Made by a program: the position numbers and the translations under genes. This document shows positions 24,458 to 34,109 of a stretch of DNA of 64,000 nt, one piece after another. The notes under the pieces were generated by a model. That model was given only the letters and a program-made list of their open reading frames with translations. It was not told where the DNA came from and made no database searches. The DNA comes from Codonopsis lanceolata (lineage: Eukaryota; Streptophyta; Magnoliopsida; Asterales; Campanulaceae). The stretch's first letter is position 1; each line of letters opens with the position of its first letter. The DNA is taken from contig CM028377.1 of NCBI GenBank assembly GCA_013146195.2, positions 7,850,239 through 7,914,238 of the forward strand. Reading direction: 5' to 3'.

Positions 24458-24740
24458 GCACCGCATTTCGATGTCGCACTGTCTTTCAATATCGCATCGT
24501 ATTTCGATGCCACACTATCTTTCAATACCGCACTATCTTTTAATACTGCACTACATTTCGATGGCGCACTGTCTTTCAATACCGAACTGCATTTCGATGT
24601 CGCTTTGTCTTTCAATACGACACCATTTTTCAATTATGCATCGTATTTCAATTCTGCACTGTTTTTTCAATTCCGCACCTATTTTTCAATACACATGCTT
24701 TTCAATATGAACCTGTCTTTTCAATACACATATCTTTCAA
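24458..24740. repeat. Minisatellite, right part
   Basis: This continues the array of 16838-17058 with the same 18-base halves (GCATTTCGATGTCGCACTG and TCTTTCAATACCGCACT). It decays to TTTCAATACACAT words before 24740. Confidence 0.85.
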
Positions 24741-24949
24741 TTCAGAAAAAAAAAGAAAGGAAAGGAGGAGGAGAGGAGGAGAAATCCCACTAGGCTCCGA
24801 CTTGCATTTCACACATTCTAAAACTCATATCATATAAACCATATCTTTCTTGTGATGCATGTCCCGAAATCGGGAATCTATATCTTATCAACGACGTTCG
24901 TCTGCTTGTGAATTCACGTTCACTAGCAAACTCTGTCATTGAGGGGCTC
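24741..24949 (+). other. 3' internal end and polypurine tract of a Tat element
   Basis: A purine-rich run (24741-24783) and ordinary non-coding sequence lead to TTGAGGGGCTC directly before the LTR start at 24950. GAGGGGC-type tracts immediately before TGTAGACACC are usual in Tat elements. Confidence 0.55.
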
Positions 24950-25505
24950 TGTAGACACCTCAATTTTGTATCTCTACGATATAATGTCTTACAACAATCT
25001 CAACATATATTTTATAAAACAAACAGACAAACAAATGTTACTCTCTGTTAGAGTTCCAGGTAACTAGACTTAATGGGAGTTAAATAATAAACGTAAAATT
25101 TATAAATATAACTTTCCGTTCATACCCCTGCGATATAATGTCCTATAATAATGATAATATATATTTTATAAAATTATTGGGCTTATAAAAATGACTTTCC
25201 CTTAGTGTTTCAGTTAACTGAACTTAATCGTAGTTAAATAAAAAAACAATCAAAAACAAACAAATAAACCTCAAGGGCCCTGATGAAAACCCAAATCTGG
25301 CCTGATGGTGTTGCTCCCATACCAAGGGAGCCGGTCCCCATGGTGTGGAGCCGTTCCATGCTCCATTCCACTCCAAGCAGTTGGAACACTGTTGTTTCTT
25401 CTCAGCCACCTTGTGCGTTTTTGCTGTCTTCGTTCCCAGGGTGACACCTGGCGCGCCATGCACTGATAAATCATTATGCCGTCACTTAAACCAAATGTCT
25501 TCACC

Positions 25506-25513
25506 TATAAATA
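25506..25513 (+). promoter_or_regulatory. TATA box of Tat-C LTR
   Basis: CACCTATAAATAGAGGCC is a textbook plant TATA context. It is followed about 30 bases later by a CACTCTCATTT start-site-like stretch and a CA-rich leader. Position within the LTR matches the other Tat copies. Confidence 0.6.
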
Positions 25514-26091
25514 GAGGCCTTCGGGCACTCTCATTTAAAAACCATCACTCACCACCCACCACCCAACATACACACAACAAACACCATTCAACACACAAAC
25601 ACACACCTGCAACCCGTAGCAATATATCCTGCAGCACCGCAACCCGTAGGAATATATCCCACATCACCGCATCCCGTAACATCGCATCCAGCAGCAGCAC
25701 AATCCGCAGTGGAAAAAAAGACATCCTTTCTTGAAAGGACATGGAAAGCACAATCAGAATCTTCGAGCGCCTAGTGGACTAAGCCTAGGCGTATATACCG
25801 GTTCAGACATTCAAGCTACAAGAGGTAAATACCAATTTACCGTCTTTCCTGTTAATATAAAAATATTATAATATGCATGCTATGGAAATAAATAATAATG
25901 TAGAATATTGCAATACTCATGCAATGTTTTTTTTTTTTTTTTTTGGGAAACAGGGGCGGCACCCTGCTAGATTTTATTGATAGAAATAATAAAAAATACA
26001 AACTTGAGGGGGACAACCAGCCGGGCCCTTAAAAGGGAGGACAAAGGAGCCTGAACCTCGAAACGGAAATGAAATGAAGACATACAAAAAC

Positions 26092-26988
26092 CTACGTTAT
26101 ACAAATATTAGGAGTCTCGCTACTATCTAGAGAGATGAGACCACGAATTCTGTCGGGAAGAGAGCTTGCTGTTTCGAAAACAAAATCACGATTTTGATCA
26201 ATTCCAAGATTGGCCAAGGCGTCGGCAACTGAATTGGCTTCACGAAAGACATGACAGAAATCAAAATCCATAGAGTGAGATAGGGCAGAGATATTACGAA
26301 AGATGTATCTACTTTGCCAGGGAGGATTGATGCCGTGAAGAAGACAATCAAGGAGATGCTTGGAGTCAATTTCAATAAGAGCCTTTGTGTATCCATAATT
26401 ACGAAGCCACTGAATTCCTTGAAGGAGAGCATAACACTCAGCCATAAAGCTGGAGGCAGTCCCATAAATAGAAGAGAAGGCAACAATTAAGTGGCCAGAA
26501 TGATCACGAATGATGCCACCGCCCGAACTAGGACCAGGATTGCCCCGACACGCTCCATCAGTGTTGAGTTTAACCAGCCCATGAATGGGCTTCGACCAGA
26601 AACCGCACGGATACACCTTACGGATAGCGACCAAGCTTGGAAGAAAAAGGAACATTCGGTCCAAAGAATTATGAGCATTAAGGCCTGCCGCTTTAATGAT
26701 AGAAGATAACAAGAAATTAATCCGATCTACTACAACCTTGACAGGGCTACGAACCCCTTCATGAAGAGCAGCATTTCGATACTTCCAAAGCTCCCAAAGA
26801 ATAACTGAAGGCGTAATAGCATGAAGGATAGAGAAGCTTTTCGAATACCACCAAGCAAGACAAGTTTGATTAATAGAATCTGAAGAACCATACACTTCTC
26901 CCAGATTATTAAAAACATTCCAAATCGATATCGCCATGGTGCTATTCAGAAAGACATGAGAAAAGGTTTCGACGACCCAGTAGCGCAA
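26092..26988 (-). pseudogene. LINE-1 ORF2 C-terminus: RNase H
   Basis: A 298-codon open piece. It carries plant-type RNase H with acidic residues in LVKLNTDGACRGN, FMAECYALLQG, ALIEIDSKHLL and ANSVADALANLG. Upstream it continues the C-terminal domain of RT seen intact in LINE-3, but frame changes near 26975 and 26620 interrupt that continuity. The terminal stop and 3' UTR (26091-25945) match LINE-3. RNase H in L1-type plant LINEs degrades RNA after cDNA synthesis. Confidence 0.85.
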
Positions 26989-27114
26989 CGAGGAGCGTGG
27001 GAAGCCAACTGGATACCTTTCGCCATTACGCTTTCATCAATCGAAATACGGCGCTGCCATAATCTCCACATAAACACACTAATTTGACGAGGAAGGTGCC
27101 GATGCCAAATAAAT

Positions 27115-27987
27115 TTAGCGAATCCATAAGAGGATGTTTAACGCTTGAACGAAATCCCATGCCGAGGAAAGAGAAAAGTTACCCTTAGAGGTAAGGCTCC
27201 AAACAGCACTATCTGGGGAATCAACAATGCCAACTTGCTGTTTAATAATAAGATTAACTTTCTGATAGCCCAATTCACTCCTTGCTGCCTGCGTAATGTT
27301 ATTCTGATTGTCAAAAATATCCTTCACAAGAGAAAGATGGCTAACATCCGGACGATTAATAAGGCCACAATCAAGCCAATTGTCGAGCCAAATCGAACAA
27401 TCCCCTCGACCAATAATCCATTTTATGACAGCCTCAGCCTCGTTACGAACTAAGCATAAACGACGCCATGTGTGAGAACCCGACCCGGCGCGGGAAGGAT
27501 GCGTCGAATTGCAGTATCTCGATCTCATGAATTTAGCCCAAAGACTAGCGGATGGCGAGCGAAATCTCCACCATAAATTAAGGGAAAAAGCACGGATGAC
27601 ATCGAAACCGGCGAATGCCTATTCCCTTCTAGAACCGGTCTCATCTCTCCCAAGCAATCCAATGAGCTTTCGATTTCCCATCTATAGAGCCCCAAAAGAA
27701 GTTGGACAATATTACGTTAATATGATTAATAAGAGATAGGCGGATCAATGTAGCTATTTGATACATCACAATAGGCGAAGGACCGAATTAATGAGAGTGA
27801 TTTTTCCAGCCTGAGAGAGGAAGACTCCGACCCATGAATTAATTTTATTCTGCAGTTTACCGATCAGGTTATCAAAGAGAGAAATCTTTTTACGACCTTC
27901 AAATAAAGGGCAGCCTAAATAATTTACCGGAAGAGCCTTGTGGCAAAACCCCAAATGTCTTCGAATGGTATTGATTACGGGCGACAA
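27115..27987 (-). pseudogene. LINE-1 ORF2: post-RT domain, frame-broken
   Basis: Two pieces (27987-27766 and 27528-27115) cover VNYLGCPLFEGRKKISLFDN and CSIWLDNWLDCGLINRPD, the conserved region after the RT palm. LINE-3 reads through the same region without a stop. The breaks fall where LINE-3 has CTG or CAG and this copy has CG-type strings (27602, 27713, 27774, 27976). Confidence 0.8.
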
Positions 27988-28043
27988 TGGAATTAGTGAC
28001 CATAAAACAGCTCTTATTAGCGATCATTTGACCAGAGCATCGC

Positions 28044-28871
28044 TCAAATAGCGAAAGGATTGAGCGATCTTTGAAGTAAGGATTGCTTGTTGCCATTACA
28101 AAAAATGACAAAATCATCGGCAAAAGACAAGTGAGAAATAATGGGGCAGCCAATATGGGAATGAAAAGCATATCGAGGATGATCAGATTGCAATTTGTTC
28201 AACGATCGACTGAGAACTTCAGCAGCAATGATAAATAGACTAGGAGAAAGCGGATCACCTTGTCGAAGACCTCTTGTGGAATTAAAGAAACCAAACGAAG
28301 AGCCATTGATGAGAACTGAGAACCAGTTATTAGAGACAAGGCGCCAGATCATGTCAATAAAAATCTCATCAAATCCAAATCGCCGCATCACAGTAATTAG
28401 GAAAATCCAAGAAACTCTATCAAAAGCCTTGGCCATATCCAACTTAATAATGACATTGGACCCGTTAATTTTATTTCTCAGATGATGAGACATTTCATGA
28501 GCCAGAAGCAGATTGTCCTGAATAATGCGCCCCTTAGTGAATGCACTTTGATTATCCGAGATAATGGCAGGGAGAATAAGGGCCAGTCTAGAGGATAGCA
28601 GCTTCGAAATTATTTTATTGCAAAAATTGCAAAGACTTATCGGCCGTAAATCCTTAAAGGATGCAACATGATCAGTTTTAGGAATAGTGACAATGAGAGT
28701 ACTAGTCCAAGATTTAGGCATATCGAAACCCGAAAAAAATTCAGTAACAGCAAGATGGAGATCCGCGGCAATGATGTCCCAGCATGAAGTATAAAAAGTA
28801 CCAGTGAATCCATCAGGACCTGCAGCACTGTCCCCCTTTAAATCAAATACAACCTTGCGAAGTTCCTCCAT
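28044..28871 (-). pseudogene. LINE-1 ORF2: reverse transcriptase
   Basis: 275 codons of LINE RT. Visible are GDSAAGPDGFTGTFY, DLRPISLCNFCNKIISKLL, SAFTKGRIIQDNLLLAHEM, IIKLDMAKAFDRVSW, TRGLRQGDPLSPSLF and the catalytic ISHLSFADDFVIF (FADD in place of YADD). The frame ends near 28050 at a difference from LINE-3. A frameshift at about 28900 separates it from the endonuclease piece. Confidence 0.9.
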
Positions 28872-28973
28872 AGAGGAGGAGTAGTGAGGAGGTTGTTTTG
28901 CTCATGATTAATAAGAGATGGAATGACTGAGAGAATATCCTCATCCGAGCGAGAACAAGCCGAAAGGCGATCT

Positions 28974-30179
28974 TTATAGAATTCCACCGCATGACCCTTT
29001 TAATAGCATCTTCCTCGAAAGAGGTATTGCCATGCATATCTGGATTTCATGGATAAAAAGCTTGCTCCGGGCCTGCTTCCCAGAAGCATGAAAAACCTTA
29101 GTATTACCATCCCCCTCTTTAATCCAACGAAGATGAGGTTTTTGCCGCCAGTAATCTTCTTCAATTTTTAGCTTAGATTGGAGAGTAGCTTTAGCTAACT
29201 GAAGGGCTGCTCGATTGTCACCAGTGTTATTAGATTCATAAATCAACTCCTTTTCAATAACAGAATCTTCTGCTTCCTTGATTGTCTGAAAAATGTTACC
29301 AAAAGTGTTTTTATTCCAAGCCTTAAGAGCTGTCCGAACAGCTTTTAGTTTATAGGCAAAGCCAACCATAGGACGACCAATGCTAGAAATATTCCAAGCG
29401 TCTCGGACAACCTCCAGAAAAGAGTGATGCGTAGCCCAGACATTGAGAAAGTTGAAATGGTAAGGGTGATTTGTAAAATTTTCGGCTGTAGATAAAAGAA
29501 TAGGCGAGTGGTCCGAACAAGTCCTGTTAAGATCTTTGCCGCAATTATTAGCAAAGGTCGAAGTCCAGCTAATGTTACAAGTAGCCCTGTCTAACCGCTG
29601 ATAAATGGTGGCATTCCCCGTTCTATTATTGCTCCAAGTGAATTGACTCCCAAGATAACCCATATCTGATAAGCCGGCAGAATTAAGGCATGCTTGAAAA
29701 TCATAGGCGCTTTGTCTCTCCCAACCAATGCCACCGATTTTTTCATGAGAAACCAGGATAGTATTGAAATCACCAAAAACAAGCCAAGGATGATTAATAA
29801 ATTCAGTCCCCATATCAATCAGGTTGTTCCATAGCGAGATTCTTTCAACAGCTGTACATTTAGCATAAACTGTTGAGATAGAAGCCGGGTCCCGCCAAGT
29901 GAAGTGCTTGACTTTATGAGTAAGATGCTGAGGAGAATCATAAAGAAGATGGCATGTGAATGCTGATTTGGCAAAAACCCAAATATTGTTAGCCGTATTA
30001 CAAAAGAAAAAACGGAATTTAAGCTTGCGTGCAATTGAAGGAAGTTGAGACTTATCTATCATAGGCTCGCTAATAGAAAGGAAAGAAACTTGATGAATAC
30101 GAACAAGTTTTTTGAGACGAGTGACCGTGGAGTCGTTACCAACCCCCCGCACATTCCAAAAAAGAAAATTAATCGTCAT
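28974..30179 (-). pseudogene. LINE-1 ORF2 N-terminus: apurinic/apyrimidinic-type endonuclease
   Basis: ORF2 starts at the ATG 30179-30177 (MTINFLFWNVRGVGND), the usual plant L1 start. The endonuclease motifs are NVRG, LVFGDFNTIL, FTWSNNRTGNATIYQRLDRA and CSDHSPILL. This domain nicks target DNA so that RT can prime from the break. A linker follows (HLRWIKEGDGNTKVFH). The start overlaps the ORF1 stop by 11 bases. Confidence 0.9.
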
Positions 30180-31012
30180 GGGAAACCGATGTTTCAGTGC
30201 TCGTTTGGACCTTATTCTTCGCACGAGCTCTGGTGCTTCTATTATTCACGACCGGAGCTTTTGGAGGCTTTGCCATTTGAGTTTTCAACTTTGTTGATTC
30301 CAAATTTAAACCATCAATCGAACTGTTATCAGCTTTAGGATCTTCATCCTCAAAAGTTTGCAACACCACAAATCGGTTGGGGGAAATAATATTTATTTCT
30401 TGCTGGATGGGCTCTTCATTAGGAGGATCAATACTGTTATGGCCATTGTTAGTAGTACAAGGCTCCTGCCGATTCTCAACGTTGGCTGCTTCAGCATTGT
30501 CCTTGGAGGGAGTAGTTTCATCTAGAACTCGAGTAGATGAATCATTAGAAGAGGATGAAGAGTTAGGGGAATTCTTGCCTGGAGAGGTAGGGGAATTCTT
30601 GGCCATATTGCTTTGGAAATTATCAGTTACACTTGTTGAAGGCAAATTCATGTTATCTTTGGCTTCCATAGCAATGTGAGCAGTATTTGAAGCAACCAGA
30701 TTGGTAGGTGGAGGAGTGTCAACATCCTTGTCTTTCTCCGTAGGGATTGCATGGGGATTGTCCGACGCCATACTGTTAATGTTTTTCTTTGGAGTCCATC
30801 TTTGACGAGGGGGAGCAGGAGTATTCTTAGGGGTTTCGAAGGATTTCAAATCAGGGTGTTTCACTTTGCATGTAAGTTCATGATGGCCTTGGCGAAGGCA
30901 ATGCGTGCAATAGAGAGGCATGTTTTCCGCCTCAAGAGGCTGCCAAAAGCTTGTAAACGCATCCCCACAATCTACCCAAATCCTATTAGGGCAAGGCTTT
31001 AATAGATCGACT
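30169..31012 (-). CDS. LINE-1 ORF1 C-terminal part (Gag-like RNA-binding protein)
   Basis: The open frame ends in TAA at 30171-30169. It contains a CCHC knuckle CTHCLRQGHHELTC near 30910, preceded by the WVDCGDAFTSFWQPLEAENM stretch that sits next to this knuckle in plant L1 ORF1. A long Ser/Asn/Pro-rich tail follows. The N-terminal part (including the domain seen in LINE-2 ORF1) is missing because the insertion is 5'-truncated. The apparent first methionine lies in the target duplication and is coincidental. Confidence 0.8.
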
Positions 31013-31092
31013 TCATGCAATGTAAATAATAGTATTATTAGATAAATTAATAAGTAAGATGCATGTTATTAGCTACATAATATATGCATGCA

Positions 31093-31134
<42 letters not shown>

Positions 31135-31418
31135 TTATTTATAATATGCTTTCTAGACTATATGGTTCAAAAGCATGTTAACTTGTTTTAAAACCCTAAA
31201 CTGAGACCGAAAGGGAGAGTTGGGTGCCTAACCCCTTTCCAACTTTATGGAATAATTGAGTTTTCTATATTTAAACCTTAAAATAGAGATGGGGAATCTG
31301 CACATAAATATTTAGGGTCCATAATGAAATCAGGCGTAGTCCACACGCTCAGATGTTTCTTGAGACACGTTTTCGTTTTCACAACAGATGACGGGGGTTT
31401 CAAAACGGGGTTCTCACA

Positions 31419-32612
31419 GTGTCCAATTCTTATTCCATCAAACTGGGTCTTCCCCATTGATCATATACCCTTATTCATTCAGTCTCTCCTTTCCTTTCAT
31501 GAAGGGAAAAAGGAAGAAATTCCTTTGATCATCTTAGATGAATACGTTGATAAAGATTTCAAAAGAAAATTACATATTCTTTATCCTCCTACTCTCCTAC
31601 TCCTATTCTCGAGCTGAACTTGTTGTCACTTACGACAAGTATTTTGACCTTCTACCACATCACTGGAATGCCTTCTACCTTTCTAATGACATATTCGTTC
31701 AAGATGAACTCATCCTATCTGTCTAGACTATCGATAGAGTAGTCAATGGTATTAGTGCATTTTCTCCCAATGACGCTTATCTTCTAGGCAGACCAACTAC
31801 TCTAGCTAATTCTTTGATCATGAAAAATCCCCATCTACCTACTTTTGCCCTATCCAAATTTGAAACTCTACAGCAGATGGTCATGGAATTCATAAATGAC
31901 TGCATTCGTGATGCTAATTATCACAATAGAGCTCTTAAACTTCAGTAGTTATCCCAGACAGAAGGAGCATTTACCTCTACTCTTCATCCTCAACTCTTTT
32001 CAAAAAATCCTACTAGTTTTGATACAAATCCTCCTACTGCATCACCTTCAGGCTTGCCTCTTCAACCAACTGCCAAACCATCTACGCATGTGCTGCAACC
32101 TTCTACTTCTTCCAAACTTTGTAGACTAACCACTAAAAGATAGAAAAAAGAGAAGAAGATTATAAGTCACCCTATCTCTCATCCATCCATTCATCATTCA
32201 ATATTTATTGATGACTCTTCAGAAGCTGATACAGAACATGTTCCCCCATCTACTGATGTCCATGCAATCCTTGAATACCACACTTGTGCTACATCATCTT
32301 CAAACTCAGCTGAATTCCATTGTTCCAAACATTAGAAGAACTATCCCCACTAAAGTTCAGTCTGCCATAGCCACTGGTGCTCCTCGCGAAGCCACTATGC
32401 ATGACTGGAATTCCATTCTAGCTTTCCAACAAGATTGGGCTACAAGGGCAGAGAAAGCAAAAGCTGTAGTTTTTAAAGCCTTTCAGGAGGTGAAGGTGTA
32501 GAGAGTTAAAGCTGACATTTATCAAGCAAGAGCTGACACATATCTGTTGGAACTCGAAGAACTAAGGAGACAAACAAAAATGGGAAAAGATGTTGACTTT
32601 TCAGCGTGAACA
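31419..32612 (+). pseudogene. Late (env-like position) frame of Copia-4, broken
   Basis: Overlapping frames with stops span 31419-32612. They include KFETLQQMVMEFINDCIRDAN (about 31860), a Pro/Ser/Thr-rich middle, and a helical C-terminus (WATRAEKAKAVVFKAFQEV and ARADTYLLELEELRRQT) likely to form a coiled coil. The position directly before a polypurine tract and LTR matches the extra frame of SIRE elements. No membrane or signal segment is evident. Function unknown. From 32613 to 32690 is untranslated. Confidence 0.45.
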
Positions 32613-32704
32613 AAATTAACAACTGCTTATTTATGATATGTTATGTTATGCTTCTACTAACATCTTATGCATGGATAAATGGCTTTAAATAAATAGGAGG
32701 AGTT

Positions 32705-34081
32705 TGTAGAATTTTGCCTGAGTTAGATTTACTTAAAACCATTAAGTTAAAACAATTACCTCATTGATAAAAACCTTAAGCTATTTTTACTTAGACTTTG
32801 TAACAAGTCTAAATCTATCTACTGAAACCTTCAGCAGATAAGATACTCTCTATTGTTTATACAGTAGATACCCCTTTTGACTTTGCCTAGCAGCTTCCTA
32901 CTTGTTCTGTTCTATTTGCCCAAAGCATAAGTCATCAGCAACTAGCAGCTGCTGGTAACAGTGTCAATACCTGCTTATACACTCAAAATTTTCTATATGC
33001 TGAAACACTACATCCATTGAAATATTTTACCTTCACGCGCTTATTAACAAATTGTTTTGGTCGATTCTTTCAGATAAAAGAACTATTCACATGTCCTATC
33101 AATAGAAGACTTTCATGCATGTCTTAAATGTTCTTTATATATTCAAACCTAGCTAACCACTCTCTTTACTATTTCATGCTAAAGTATACTCTTTGTCTTT
33201 TACAGTTTGCATAATTTTTGGGCATTTATTAATAGATCATGATCATCATTTCCATAAGAAATTCAAGCTTGAACCTCGCTCTCTCAAACGACTACAAATC
33301 TGGATATCTCTATAAAACGTTTAAAGATAGGATTGAAGAAGACACCCCTCGCAATATTACGTGCTTAGTATTCAAAAATCTCAAATCCTCAAAGCACACT
33401 AAAAGAGACACACACGTTGAAAATTTCATTTAGATCTAGAACTTCAAATCTTTCTTTGAAGAGTTTCTTGTCTTAAACATTTACTAGATAGTCTCTCATA
33501 TAATATTCTTTTCTAGTTTTTGTTTGAACAATCATTGTTCGTTTGTTCCTGTATTCTTTCAAATCCTTAAGGATCATCTGATTGTTGCACAAATTTGATA
33601 CTTGATAGATCAAACTCCTCAAGCATTAGTTTTTGTTGTACAGTGATCCGTTAGTGATCACTTAGCATTTATGTAATCTTAGTGCATTTCAAAATCCAAG
33701 TTTGACCAACTTGGTAGTGGACGTAGCAGTTTTAACTCTGTGAACCATTCCAAATACTGTATTCTGTCTACCTGCTGATTTTACTATTCATACACTTAAG
33801 CAGCTTCTATCTACTTAAGTGTTTAATAGTTACATTCTGAATTCTTTACATAGTTGATCTTATATATTGTCCTTCAATTCAGTCCTTACACTTAAGTGAT
33901 CAAAAGAAAACCAAACCATACTGTTTTAAATTAAGTAGCTGTTACTTGCTGATTTTAAATCAGCTAATGAAAACTAATCTATTGTGCTACATCTTTTGAA
34001 GGTTTTCAAAATAACCTTTAAAAGTTTTTTAAAGGCTATTCAACCCCCTCTAGCCTTATTTCGTTGCCTACGGACTTACAT
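32705..34081 (+). repeat. 3' LTR of Copia-4 (about 1.4 kb)
   Basis: It starts TGTAGAATTTTGCC and ends ACGGACTTACA (TGTA/TACA ends). The end region has GGCTATTCAACCCCCTCTAG, the SIRE-type signature also seen at 1880, 54700 and 55955. Text such as TGATCCGTTAGTGATC (33643) parallels 1564 and 55604. Confidence 0.75.
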
Positions 34082-34109
34082 TCTGCTTGTATCAAAATCA
34101 AGAAAAGAT

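Larger units (their letters stand above)
25917..31023 (-). mobile_element. LINE-1: 5'-truncated plant L1 retrotransposon
   Basis: Perfect 11-bp target duplication TCATGCAATGT at 25917-25927 and 31013-31023. The A-tail appears as a T run (25927-25944). Coding order on the minus strand is ORF1 with zinc knuckle, then ORF2 with endonuclease, reverse transcriptase and RNase H. The element starts inside ORF1, so reverse transcription stopped early, as is usual for LINEs. It is nearly identical to LINE-3 over long stretches (about three substitutions in 470 bases at the 3' end). Indels break ORF2 into pieces between 26600 and 28060. Confidence 0.9.
24950..31418 (+). repeat. Tat 3' LTR (Tat-C), split by LINE-1
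   Basis: The LTR starts TGTAGACACCTCAATTTTG at 24950. Removing LINE-1 and one target copy (25928-31023) leaves about 1.4 kb, ending near TTCTCACA (31418). Inside are a TATA box (25506), a splice-donor-like CAAGAGGTAAATACC (about 25815), an AT microsatellite (31095-31131), and GACCGAAAGGGAGAGTTGGG (31205), shared with the other Tat LTRs. The right end is set by where copia-like sequence begins and is uncertain by tens of bases. Confidence 0.7.
31419..34081 (+). mobile_element. Copia-4: 3' end of a second SIRE-like copia element
   Basis: It combines the late frame, the polypurine tract AAATAGGAGGAG (about 32691-32702) and the LTR 32705-34081. The left side is cut by the Tat-C LTR, so pol is not seen. 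The tract and overall layout match Copia-1, but LTR sequence differs enough to be another family. Confidence 0.65.

Noticed and set aside
25345..25734. 129-codon His/Thr-rich open frame
   Set aside because: It spans the promoter and CA-rich leader of the Tat-C LTR; the apparent protein is low-complexity leader sequence.
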